From Antedon mediterranea (lineage: Eukaryota; Echinodermata; Crinoidea; Comatulida; Antedonidae), in contig NC_092677.1 of NCBI RefSeq assembly GCF_964355755.1, positions 12,360,601 to 12,424,600 on the forward strand: a stretch of 64,000 nucleotides of DNA, read 5' to 3'. Each line of letters opens with the position of its first letter. The stretch's first letter is position 1. Of this stretch, positions 12,002-22,800 are shown one piece after another. Both the position numbers and the translations under genes were made by a program. The notes under the pieces were generated by a model. The model was not told the DNA's origin. It did no database searches and was given only the letters and a program-made list of their open reading frames with translations.

Positions 12002-15000
12002 ATGGGTCTTGGACTTGATGAATTGGGCACCCTTGCCTTCTGGAGAGCGTCGTTGGCAGAGTTTGTTGGAACATTTTTCTTCGTATTCTTAGGGCTGTTA
12101 TCAACATCAGGGTTTTCTGGTTTTAACCCCGCTGATACCGTCAAAATCGGACTTGCTTTTGGCCTGGCGATCGCCACGATGGTTCACTGTACGGCGCATA
12201 TTAGTGGCGGGCATTTGAATCCGGCCGTAACCATTGGTTTCTTATCCGTCTGTAAAATTCATCTTGCCCGTGCTGTTCTGTACGTTGTTATGCAGTGTAT
12301 CGGAGCAATTGCCGCCGCTGGTCTCGTCTACGCATTTACACCAAGAGGCGTCAACGATGCAGTTGGTCCCACCACACCATTTGATGGTGATGTTGAAGTT
12401 GCAAGCTGGCAAGCATTTTTCATCGAAGTCTTTTTGACGGCCCAACTCGTACTGACCGTTTTTGCAACCGTCGACCCCAACCGCAAGGACCTTAATGGAT
12501 CGGGTCCACTCGCCATTGGACTGGCAGTTGCCCTTGGACATTTCGCTGCTGTAAGTATTACGTTTTATACTTTAGCCTTATGCCTTATAGGCCTAGCCTA
12601 GGCTAATAATTTTTTTTAAAATGATACTCGATAAATTCCCATATTAACCTCCTATGCCTACTAGCCTATAGGCTCAGCCTTACAGAAATTAGAATAAAAA
12701 TAAATGGGAAGATGCTGCGTACATTTTCCCCAGTAGTATTCAACACCAACTCATGTTCTGTTAAAAATATTCATATTCCTTGGCTCCTTGGCTAGGCTTA
12801 ATTACGATTTATAAAATATGACGTAGGCCTAGGCCTAAATGCCACAAAAGCAATTCCATAGAAAGGGTAAATTATCATTAACATTCAGAAATAATCAGTT
12901 GAGAAAGCATGCGATCTAATATACCTTGCAGTGTGACGCTATCTGGTTCAATTACTTATCTGGGAGTTAGCTAGCAAAAGGGACTTGAACAGAATTGTTT
13001 ACATCGATTGTACGTTGAGTGATCTTCAATTGTAGGTTTTTAGAGCATTTACATCGACAAGAAACATTGTTTTAGGGTCTGACCATAAAGCTTGGCTCCC
13101 AAACTAAAGGACGAAACGTAAGCGCAACGCAAGTAATTTGATTAATAGACCATCATTATCGCGTCGTGATTTGTCAAACTTGCGCTGACTTTACATTTCT
13201 TGGAACGAAGCTATAGGTTCAAACGAAAAACATCGCTTCATACTTTAACAATACCTGTACTTCTTTCTCTGGGGCGTTTTGTACACACCTATTATTTGTG
13301 AATGTTTGTAGCCTATACATCGATTCCTTATAAAATTTAACGTGCAAGAAGTTTGCATGGAGTTTAGTTTTCATTCCCCAGGGGCTTTCATATTATAGTC
13401 TACCGTAACAATGCTACTAATGCTTGATTCCCACTAGTAGGACAAAACGTAAAGACATACACGTAACGTAACTTGAAATCGTAGGCGTATTATATGGAAT
13501 ATTAAACTATGGAGTGTTTAAAAATAAATCGGTAGGCTAGCTTAATGAATTTTGCGAAAACATTGTTCTTGAATAGTTCAATAGTTGTAAAGTGTACTCG
13601 GAACACCAAATCCCAGCATCACCTTCCGGCGGGAGGAAATACAGTAGTGCAAATTGCTTCCTTCCTAGTAACTGGTTGTGATACCATAACAAAATATGTC
13701 ATTACAATTAGATTACAACTTGTTCAACTTTAATACAAGAAACACTGATGAATTCTCTAGCTATAGTTATAGAGCGGACTGATGTACGACGACTCGACGT
13801 CCAATACTTGTATACGGACGACGTACGTTACACCATGGATATTTCTATGCGTTTATACCAACTCATGGGAAAAAAATGTGTGGTTGATTGTACGCAAGCG
13901 CAGTTGATCACATCCGTCCTTTCTTTCAGTTGTCGCAAACATTTTAGTTGTGTTGATTGTAATGTTAGTAGGTCTAAACATTTTTGACAAATGTCACACG
14001 AATGCAGTATATCACCGCGTAATTAGAGATGACGTATGTGCTCTGTTTTCCAACTTGACCTATGAATGTAGTCCTATATCTTGTGTCTATGGATGATTAT
14101 AAAACATTAGGCCTGTGGGTTGGAGAATTATATTCGGAGATTCTCTCGTACTGTACGTTGACATATAAATGTAAAATGGAAAAAGTTTCTAGTTATTTCT
14201 TTATAGTGGGCGTTTTCTAATTTTTGTCCGTAATTCAAACTTGCGTATTCTAACACGCCATATGCCAAAATGTGTTTCTAAATATAAACCAAGAACCTGG
14301 AAAAACCGGCTAAATGGTCTTGTTCCGGTCCGTCGAATCGAACTATGTTTCGTTTTCACGATGCTCCACGCGGTTATGCGCCAATCGATATGTGCGCAGC
14401 CGCGTGAAAACGAAACATTGACGTTCGATTGGATTCGCCGGACCGGAACCCTTGCCGGAATAGGTGTGAAAGACCCTTAACTCTATATCTAGTCCATCGT
14501 GACGGCAACAAGAACTTGGCATTTTCAGATGCATATTCCCGCATCTCCAAGCGAGAGGTGTATGAAAATTAATTTATACCCGAATATAAAAAATACGACA
14601 ACCGTTAGCATTCAAATTCAAATTCAAATAAACATTTATTTCTTTCCTTCATATTTGAGTAAAAAACATTATAATTTCTGATATTTTATAAATAAATATT
14701 TTTTTTATAGAGATATAATACAGTAAATCATAATGTATAAAAAAAAAAAGATGGTTCAGTTATATACAAAATGAAAGAGGCAAAAAAACCCAAGAAAGTA
14801 CATTGCTTTTGTATTGGTATTGATATTTCATTTGTTGAATATTTCGGTTTCTTTCCCGTAGATTCCATACACAGGCGCTAGTATGAACCCTGCACGATCA
14901 TTCGGGTCAGCTGTCGTTGGAGGAGAATGGAAAGACCATTGGGTAAGTATGCCTTGTCTTTGATGACGAAACACTTGTTTACACCTTTGCGACAGGGGAG

Positions 15001-15448
15001 GGAGGGAGACGTAAAAATGTAACAGCCCATCTCAATCGTAGTTGCTATATAGAGGGCGCAATTTAGATAACGATTTTGGTACTTTGTAAAAAATGCCATA
15101 TTCCATGATTGTGTTAATGTAATGTTACAATGGTCTATTGTCTATTATAATCAAAAGTGACAACAAAATGAAATAAAAAAAGTTTTTTTATCTAAGCAAT
15201 GATATAAAGAATATAAACCTTAAACAATAATTAATTATACTTGTTAATTATGTCTTCAGGTATACTGGATCGGACCAATTCTCGGCGGCATACTATCAGC
15301 TATCGTATACAATTTCGTTCTCGATCCAACGGCATCTGTAAAGCGCGTCCGAAACTGGTGTTCACCCGATGCAGACGAAGAGAACGCGGCGAAACGCGAC
15401 CTTAAATTAAGTTCTCTAGAAAGAAACCAGAACAATGGGGAAGCTTAG
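12002..15448 (+). CDS. aquaporin, classical water-selective type (AQP1/AQP4-like)
   Basis: This is a plasma-membrane water channel of 272 residues in three coding exons: 12002-12550, 14862-14942 and 15260-15448, all phase 0 with GTAAGT donors. Exon 1 opens with a hydrophobic helix and carries the first NPA box (HLNPAVT, N73-A75). Exon 2 carries the second (SMNPARS, N192-R195). The aromatic/arginine selectivity filter reads F53, H180, A189, R195, as in strict water channels. A189 stands where AQP1 has its mercury-sensitive Cys, as in AQP4. An FLGLL segment follows the first NPA-proximal helix set, and the C-tail is hydrophilic (residues about 235-272). The start is the first ATG, at the head of the conserved N-terminus. 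The large first intron (2.3 kb) holds foldback MITEs. The family assignment is very secure. The exact vertebrate orthologue is not resolved, so no symbol is given. Confidence 0.95.
13087..13500. repeat. GGTTCCCAC-type MITE remnants in aquaporin intron 1
   Basis: AAGCTTGGCTCCCAAACTAA with GGACGAAACGTAAGCGCAAC at 13087-13215, and CTTGATTCCCACTAGTAGGA with CGTAACGTAACTTG at 13420-13475, are diverged copies of the family that clusters at 47.4 kb. Confidence 0.6.
14321..14480. mobile_element. foldback (palindromic) MITE in aquaporin intron 1
   Basis: TTCCGGTCCGTCGAATCGAA and ATGTTTCGTTTTCAC are mirrored by GTGAAAACGAAACAT and TTCGATTGGATTCGCCGGAC, making a hairpin of about 130 bp. It ends GGTGTGAAAGACCCTT. 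A related copy lies at 34.05-34.20 kb. The overlapping small frames on both strands are palindrome by-products. Confidence 0.75.
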
Positions 15449-15546
15449 ATGCACACGCAAAGTATAACAAAACCAACTTCTTCCAATTGTATAATATAGT
15501 TTTTATGTATATTATTATTTTTATTAACACCGTTCACTCTACTGTA

Positions 15547-15552
15547 AATAAA
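15547..15552 (+). terminator. polyadenylation signal AATAAA, aquaporin
   Basis: AATAAA lies about 100 bp after the aquaporin stop codon, with a T-rich stretch downstream. It is the first canonical signal on this strand. Confidence 0.6.
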
Positions 15553-16248
15553 ATGTAAATATAACCTATATACAAATTACATTTTAAAGAATTCTAAGCC
15601 TCAACGACCACTTGCTTTCATTATTCACTTTAATTAAAATGCCAATTTATATTACTTTCTTTATAGTCTAGCTTATTTTCGTGTTCTAGAAGTTATTTGT
15701 ATATTAATATAGGCCTATCAAGTTAAGTCTGAAGAATTAGGCATGTTTTACATTCCTGAATTATGATTGGTTGCGCATTTTCTCACGTCACAAAAAGTAG
15801 ATGAAAATATTAATACGCATGCACATTAGTGAATAATTTCCATTCGCGCGAATAAATTTACTAAGTTGAATACAGACTTTACGATGCTACTAAGTATGTT
15901 TGCTTTAATTGAATAGACTATTTTTGACATGTACGCCGACCGAGTAAAACACATGACCATTATCCTCTTGTTGCAACTAAATAAAATAATAATGTGTAAA
16001 TAAAATTGATTCTCGGTCGATTATGGTACTGTAGTTTTTATTTGACACTCTTGGCGTGCGTGGTGATTCTACTTACTGTGTTTAAATATATGAGAAGTTG
16101 GCTCTGTTATTTATTACAACATTATAGTTAGAGAAATAGTCTATCATTATCGATTACTATATATATATAATGTTCTTTGCCAGATTTGTTTATATATATA
16201 TATATGAAACGATAAAGATGAGGAAATCTGTGAGAATGAGAAAAAGTC

Positions 16249-16319
16249 GCCCCAACCGAGACTCGAACTCGGACCGCCTGCTTGATATGCAGATGTCCTA
16301 ACCATTAGACCACTGGGGC
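16249..16319 (-). repeat. tRNA-like sequence, copy A (SINE head)
   Basis: 71 nt fold as a cloverleaf: acceptor GCCCCAG/TTGGGGC, D arm around GGTCTAATGGTTAGGAC, anticodon arm TCTGC-ATATCAA-GCAGG, T arm CCGAG-TTCGAGT-CTCGG. The body resembles eukaryotic tRNA-Glu, but the anticodon position reads ATC. This is not a normal nuclear anticodon, since Asp is read by GTC. Two further copies lie within 700 bp in a repeated context, so a SINE or retroposed origin is more likely than a working tRNA gene. Confidence 0.7.
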
Positions 16320-16562
16320 TTTCATGGTATTGTTCGAACTCGATTGGATAGCGACTCTTTAACATTCTCGGCGTGGTACGGCGGAACAGCACTAGTTCTC
16401 AGTTGTACGCACGCGCACCAGAGATTAAATTGATACGCCCTCATCTTTCAGTATTTTTATTCACGAGGCGGGATCTCAGAAGAGATACTTTTATATTATA
16501 TATAAACAAATCAGGCACAGAACATTAATTCTAAACCGGAGTTAAAGAACAATACCATGAAA

Positions 16563-16633
16563 GCCCCAGTGGTCTAATGGTTAGGGCAACTGTATATCAA
16601 GCAGACGGTCCGAGTTCGAGTCTCGGTTGGGGC
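16563..16633 (+). repeat. tRNA-like sequence, copy B
   Basis: Same 71-nt body as copy A with changes in the D and anticodon stems (AACTGTATATCAAGCAGACG). The anticodon-stem mismatch would weaken folding. The flanks (ACAATACCATGAAA before, GACTTTTTCTCATT after) are shared with the other copies. Confidence 0.7.
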
Positions 16634-16934
16634 GACTTTTTCTCATTATCACAGATTTCCTCATCTTTATCGTTTCAAAAATTAATTAAATAATTTTCAG
16701 TGTATCACCGGGTGATTTGGAATTTATTTCTATGCCTGTTGTGTTTATATATATATAAAAGTATCTCTCGAGATCCCGCTTAGTGAATAAATATACTGAA
16801 TTATAGATGAGGGCGTATCAATTTGATCTCTGGTGCGCGTGCGTACAACTGAGGACTAGTTGTGTTCCAACCGTACCACGCCGAGAATGTTAAAGGGTCG
16901 TTATCCGATCGAGTTAAAGAACAATACCATGAAA

Positions 16935-17005
16935 GCCCCAGTGGTCTAATGGTTAGGGCAACTGCATATCAAGCAGATGGTCCGAGTTCGAGTCTCGGTT
17001 GGGGC
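16935..17005 (+). repeat. tRNA-like sequence, copy C
   Basis: Nearly identical to copy B, differing at GCATATCAAGCAGATGG. It shares about 100 bp of upstream flank (GCGTGCGTACAACTGAGGAC, CACGCCGAGAATGTTAAAG) with the inverted copy A. The repeated unit is therefore much larger than the tRNA portion. Confidence 0.7.
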
Positions 17006-17039
17006 GACTTTTTCTCATTCTCACAGATTTCCTCATCTT

Positions 17040-17114
17040 TATCGTTTCAAAAATTAATTAAATAATTTTCAGTGTATCACCGGGCGGTTTGGAATTTATT
17101 TCTATGCCTGTTGT

Positions 17115-17211
<97 letters not shown>

Positions 17212-17290
17212 AACAAATCAGGCAAAGAATATTAATTCTAAACCGCCCGGTGATATACTGAAATTTAATTAATTAATTTGTATATATATA
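17040..17290. repeat. large inverted repeat around (TA)n
   Basis: A left arm of about 70 bp (AATTTTCAGTGTATCACCGG through TCTATGCCTG) is mirrored by a right arm (CAGGCAAAGAATATTAATTC, CCGCCCGGTGATATACTGAA). The roughly 95-bp spacer is almost pure TA. This would extrude readily as a cruciform. Parts of the same arms also flank tRNA-like copies A and B. Confidence 0.85.
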
Positions 17291-17324
17291 TTTTAATTTT
17301 ATATCTTTAGGCAATCTGGCCAAG

Positions 17325-17640
17325 GATTACCAATAGTAAATTAATCACTGTCCTATCAGATAGGTGGTAATCCCCCCGATACATACAGGGGCTATTTTTG
17401 TGAACCAGTTCACCTGGGTATTCCCCTACTCTTCTCGAATAATGAACTGGGTTCTTTAAAGTTCACACAGGTTATAACTGTATACACTGGTCCTTCGGTT
17501 TATAGTCTAGTCCTTATCCGATCGAGAAGACTTGTTCCACCACCAGAACTAGGAGCGAGTCGGCCTCGAACCCTTGCCGATGTTGTTGGCTCTTTAGGTG
17601 GTACGGTAAACGGCTCCCCTGCCTTAACCGCTCGCTATTA
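17325..17640 (-). repeat. tRNA-derived SINE (family also at 60.8 kb)
   Basis: On the minus strand AGCGAGCGGTTAAGGCAGGG (A-box region) and GGGTTCGAGGCCGACTCGCT (B box and acceptor) form a tRNA-like head, followed by TCTGGTGGTGGAACAAG and a body ending ACCACCTATCTGATAG. The body blocks recur at 60.76-60.97 kb in the same orientation. Confidence 0.75.
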
Positions 17641-17955
17641 TATATTATTTTTATTGATAAATGTTGGTGTATAAAGAACTTCTCTCTGGGAAAGGGTCAT
17701 GGACATCATGAACTTTTGAGAAAATTGTGTATGAAAGAACTGCAAACTTCGGACTACTTCGTTTATGAATCGATTTTAGCTCGAATTTAACTACGACTTT
17801 CAAGTCGAACTTCGAACTACGACTAAAGTCCGGTTTAAGAATACGGGCGTAAGTAATAAAGAGATGTTAAATAGGCTACACATATTCATAAAAGAAACTA
17901 CAAATTGTATGGTAGTAATAACCGCATGGTATTTATTCATGTTTTTTGTGCAATT

Positions 17956-19096
17956 TTAAGGACGTGACGACTGACAACTAGGCAAAAGTTCAGTGCGTAT
18001 CATTGCACTTAGTAGATCAAGTTCCCGTCTCATGACTTTGTGCTGCCGTTTCTGCAGACTCACCCGCTGCTTGAGGTTGTCATGCGCCACCCTCACCTCC
18101 TCCAACTCCTTCAGAATAGTCTCATTGAAACTCTCAAGATTTCCCGGATGATCCACGCCATTGCGCATGCGTTTTGATTCATGATAACGATTAGTCCATA
18201 TCTTTTTTAAGTTGTGTCTCTTTCTTAATGATGTTTTCTGTTTGGTTGCCGGAGATGACCATCCCGGTAAAGTGGTGATGTCGACTCTGCACTTGGCTGC
18301 TTGCTGTTCCTTTGAACAATTCAAATGATCAGTTTTACAATGCATTGTGTGATCCTTTGCATTTGCCACAGTCGGCGTCAGACACACCAGAAATGTACTA
18401 TTTGTTGATGGCTCATGCGTCGAGTTCTCTAAATATTAAAACGAAAACAAATGTGTTTATAATTGCTGAATTTAATGGGGTACGTGCGTTTGCGGGATTA
18501 TCAATCATGTGATGGTGATGGCGGAAATGGGTGGAGATAATGTTTACTCCAGGGGTAGGCCTAATTAAACGCGCTTGCATTATTACTGTATCAAAATGGG
18601 ATCGACCAAACGCCGCGCATCAAATTTATATTCATTCATACATAAAGCCTACTATACCATTTATTTGTTCGCATGTCTGTCGAGGAATCCCTTCAATAAC
18701 CGGTATTGGTTGACAAGATCCTTCTGTGTGTGTTGCTGCTGTCTGAGAGGGCGTCGTTTGTAAAACGTTGCTTGTCATACCACCACCACAAGCAGCGTTC
18801 CTTGGTCTATCATATACTGCATTCGAGATGACTTTAAAGTGTCCCTCTGGACGTTGGTGGAATTGGCTGGAGACGGGGCGCATTGTCATTGATTGACCCG
18901 GGCCGCCTAGGCCTATTTGATGACTAGTCCCAGGCCTAGGCCTATATCTAGAAAAACTCCGGTATGGTAGGCTGTGATAGTAGTAGTTAAGGGGTGGTGG
19001 TATATGCGCCATGTGGTGGTGCTGGTGCTGCTGATATGTCTGCTGGTGTTGGTATCGTAGATTGCCTGAATGCACGAATCTTATTTCCTCATTCAT
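17956..19096 (-). CDS. unrecognised two-exon protein, basic/coiled-coil C-terminus
   Basis: Two exons, 19096-18658 and 18428-17956, join with matching phase (1/2) across a 229-bp intron. The donor is G|GTATAG and the acceptor has a strong pyrimidine tract (TTTTAATATTTAG). They give 303 residues. The N-terminal half is rich in His, Gln, Tyr, Pro and Arg (residues 15-60). Residues about 205-245 are strongly basic (KTSLRKRHNLKKIW, RYHESKRMR). They are followed by an amphipathic, leucine-containing helix (ILKELEEVRVAHDNLKQRV, then RRELDLLSAMI) that looks like a coiled coil. The order of basic stretch then coiled coil recalls a bZIP, with faint likeness to the ATF4 basic region, but the canonical N-A-x2-C/S-R core is absent. 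A SANT/MADF-like helix is another possibility. A minus-strand AATAAA lies about 20 bp past the stop. Its 5' end faces RPP40, about 0.7 kb between start codons. Confidence 0.55.
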
Positions 19097-19511
19097 TTCA
19101 CTTTTTAAAACGAATAAAAATTATTATACACAACTCATGATAAGTAAATATAGGATTAGCATAACCGCCGCGGAGGCGACTTATTCATTAATTTTCTTTA
19201 GGCCTATATATATATTACTGTATGTACACATCCATTTCATAAGTTATAATAATTACTACAATACTAACATTTTCTGTAGTATCCTCTCTCCTCCGATCCT
19301 ATGGGTTTTAAAATGTTTGGTTTAAAACATGGCAATGGCATGTTGCGCATGGGCTTGTGTGCGCGCGTGTGGATAATAACTAAGAATGACTAAGAATTAC
19401 GCGCGCCCCTTGGTGTGGTGGTGGTGGATGAACGTCCACACGTGGTTATGACGTGCGCATTCTTCCAATCCTGAGAATTTCATTTTTATTTTCGGGTTAC
19501 GAAATTTACTG

Positions 19512-19519
19512 TATAAATA
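19512..19519 (+). promoter_or_regulatory. TATA box, probable RPP40 promoter
   Basis: TATAAATA preceded by TTTACTG lies about 300 bp upstream of the RPP40 start codon. Transcription would begin near 19543 and give a leader of about 270 nt. The leader contains short upstream ATGs, for example around 19590. No other + strand gene is nearby. Confidence 0.5.
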
Positions 19520-19811
19520 GCATTCGGGGAGTCCAATCGATAAAACTCTACCTCTCTGCCGCCGCCGACGAAAAGAAGAAAGCTAGACATGACATTTTTT
19601 CTATTCGAATGACTTTCTGTTGAGCACAAATTTACAATTCGAATACAAAAAGTACTCAACGAATCTTTACGTTGAAAACGAAAGTTTCCAATCGAATACT
19701 ACAAGAAACTGAGTAAAAAAGATTTCACCAATCACAGACAACGAATAAAGGTAGAGTTCAAATGTCAGAACGCAAATCATTATTACGAAAATTGAGAGTC
19801 GAGTGGGAAAG

Positions 19812-22800
19812 ATGAATTTTCCTGTACCAAGTAACAAATTAATTATTGAGTCATCTTCATTTCGCGATGAAAAATCAAGACACGAGCAAATTATATCAGA
19901 TCACTATTTTAACTATTCAGTAAGTGTACTTTATTAAGACATAAAGTAGGTCAGATCACTACTTCACTTAGCTAGGCCCACAGTCACACAGTTTGTGATT
20001 AAAGCTCCACGCACGTGTGTGTGGCCTTATGTTCCGGGAACTTTCACATTGTGTACTCGCGTAGGCATAGGCCTAGCCAACAATGTAATGACTTTTAATT
20101 AAGTATTATTATGTATAACCTGGCTTGGACTGCTTTTAAAATGTTAGGTAACTGAACCATCTTGAGTAGCCAAATACTTTGCTAGGAATATTATATAATT
20201 GATTAAGTATTTTAATTTTTAATTTACATAATATTAATAATTACAGCCTACAAACGGGTAGTATTAGGCGTATATAGGGTAGGATATCATAGGCCTAGTT
20301 AGTAGTAGTAGATGCCTACTAATAGTACTATATTTATTAATAATTATATTATATAGACCTAGTAATTAATAATATTAGTATTTATTATTATATAAAGGAC
20401 CTCATTGGAAACAAGTCCGTAGAGGACTTTTATGAGTTATCCTTGGCATCCTTGTTTTATATTGGTATTTTTATATTTGCCAATTTTAATTGTATGTCTG
20501 TGATATTTTATGTACTGATGCCAAAATAAATCAAATCAAATCAAATCATAAAGCCAGTTAAATCTGCGTATATATTAATTGAAATCATATGCAGTGGCAT
20601 AATGGCTATGAATATGACATGATATATGCCTAGATAGAATAGATTATTTCATTAATTATCATTTAGTTAGAAATTGAAATAAAAAAAACAACTTCTTTCA
20701 TTTCAGGTAGATTTACTTGTTCCAAACTGCTCAAAGATACCAGAATCTGTCATTTCCAGTGTTTCTGACAGTCATCAATACTTTGTTGTACATGATGTAC
20801 CAATTTCGGAGTTAGTCAAAGCATTATTTGTAGATACATTTCACAGAAAAGGTAATAATTCAATTTTTCATTAAAACTGTTTTCATAGAAAAAAAATATT
20901 GTACATATTAATAATACAAGTATTGTAACAAGGGTTAGAGAATGGTGTTATAGAAAATTCATTCATACAAATGCAATTTCAACCACAAAAGAAACACACA
21001 ATTTTGGGTCGGTCAACATAGCAATTCTTTCAGGCCTAATGTTAATATGTTTTTTTTTCTCTAGGTTATTTCAGTGCACTTTCCTATAACACAAAGATTG
21101 ACACAGACAATGTAGCTTCTGTATTGCCAACAGGTACAGTATTTATACACTTTAAACTCCACAACTGACATTTTCAAGTGCCAACCCCAATTAAGGGGAC
21201 CCCCTCGGGATGTAAATCCCTTTTGGAGGATTTAGAGGGTTGGTACTATAATAATGCATTTTTTGTTCTTATCTGTATTTTTTTCAGTATATGGTATCGA
21301 AATAAATTAAATCAGAGATAGATAGTTTTAAAGAATCACTTTAAATGGTTTATTTTGTTTTGCATGTTTATCTGAATTTAAGTATGTCTTTTTTTCAGGT
21401 AAACTTGTGTTGTCTGTATCTAAAGATATTTATGAAGAACTTGGCATTGTTGGAAGATCTTCTGTGTTTGATGAGAGAAGGAAACCTACAAGATTCAGTA
21501 TGTAACAATGGAATTTGTTTCTTAAGCCTTTCTACACTATCAAACTTTATGTGTCAAAAAAATGTGATGTGCCCATATATGGTAGTGATGTGCCCAAATA
21601 TGGTAGTGATATGACATCATAGTGTCCATATATGGGCACATCATATTTTTTTGACACATAAAGTTTGATAGTGTAGACGAGGCTTTATACATACAGTAGA
21701 ACCTTCATTTTACATACGGTATGGGACCGAAAGGCGTACGTAAAAGGGATTCATCAAATCCAGGTTAACCTTAAATTGACCCCTAAATACATAGTTTGTA
21801 GCTAAAAAGGCTTCCGTGTTTGCCTACTTTACTGTACAGCATGCAGGAGGTTGTCACTAGCTAGGCCTTTCCTAGACTAATCTAGGGCAGGCTAGCACTA
21901 ACAGGCCAAGCAAGATGTGAGGCCTACCTAGAAAAGTACAGTATATACAGGCTGTGTGATGTTAAAATAAATTGTTATAAATAAAATTAAAATGATGACA
22001 TCATCGGTCATTTTAAGCGTACGTAAAATCCAGGGAATGTAAAATCAGGGTATATAAAACAGGTTCTACTGTACTATTCTGGTACTATGGGCCATTCTGA
22101 ATGTCTATTATCATTTGAATTTTTCATTACACTTACTCTTCCAAATATTTCTGATTTCTGAAAATCCCAAGTTAACCTTACTGTATGTGAATTTAAGAAA
22201 AAATGAAATCTGGGTTTTAAAACTATTGAGTAACAATATTGAGAAAAACTCTCTTAAAAACAAAACTTTCAACATATTTTGAAGAATTATATTATTTGAT
22301 TTCCTATATTTTTGTTTTCAAAATGAGGAATGCTAAACGAATATTTACTAGATTTATTATTTTATTTTACAATACAGTTATTGAAATTGACTTATTAAAT
22401 CCATCGTTTCAAGAAGGAAAGAAGAACTATGAGCACGTGCAGTGGTGTTTTAAAGACAGACTGGATCTCGTCTTCACTTTCATGGTTACATGGCAACCAA
22501 ACGGTAAAGTTACAGTAAAACCACTCCTTTGGGACACTCTTATTAAGGGGACACTTTTCTGTGAAACAAATCAGAGGCAATATGTTTTATCACTACGGTC
22601 AACCCTATTCAGTAGACAGCTCTATTAAGGGGACGATGTATTGGGTCCTTTACTGTATTTAAATGTAGGTCCTCTACAAGCTTCCTACTCATATCAACCA
22701 TTTACCTTTTCCATATTCCATTCCATCCATTCCATTTTTTGTGAAATAACATTTTACTAAGTACTGTAGTTTAGGCAAAAGCAAATTAATTTACCATAAG

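Noticed and set aside
12242-12541. Minus-strand and alternative-frame ORFs across the aquaporin exon
   Set aside because: Shadows of the aquaporin coding exon, with no independent support.
16249-17005. Three functional tRNA genes
   Set aside because: The anticodon ATC is not a normal nuclear one, two copies have a weakened anticodon stem, and all share long repeated flanks, so a SINE origin is more likely.
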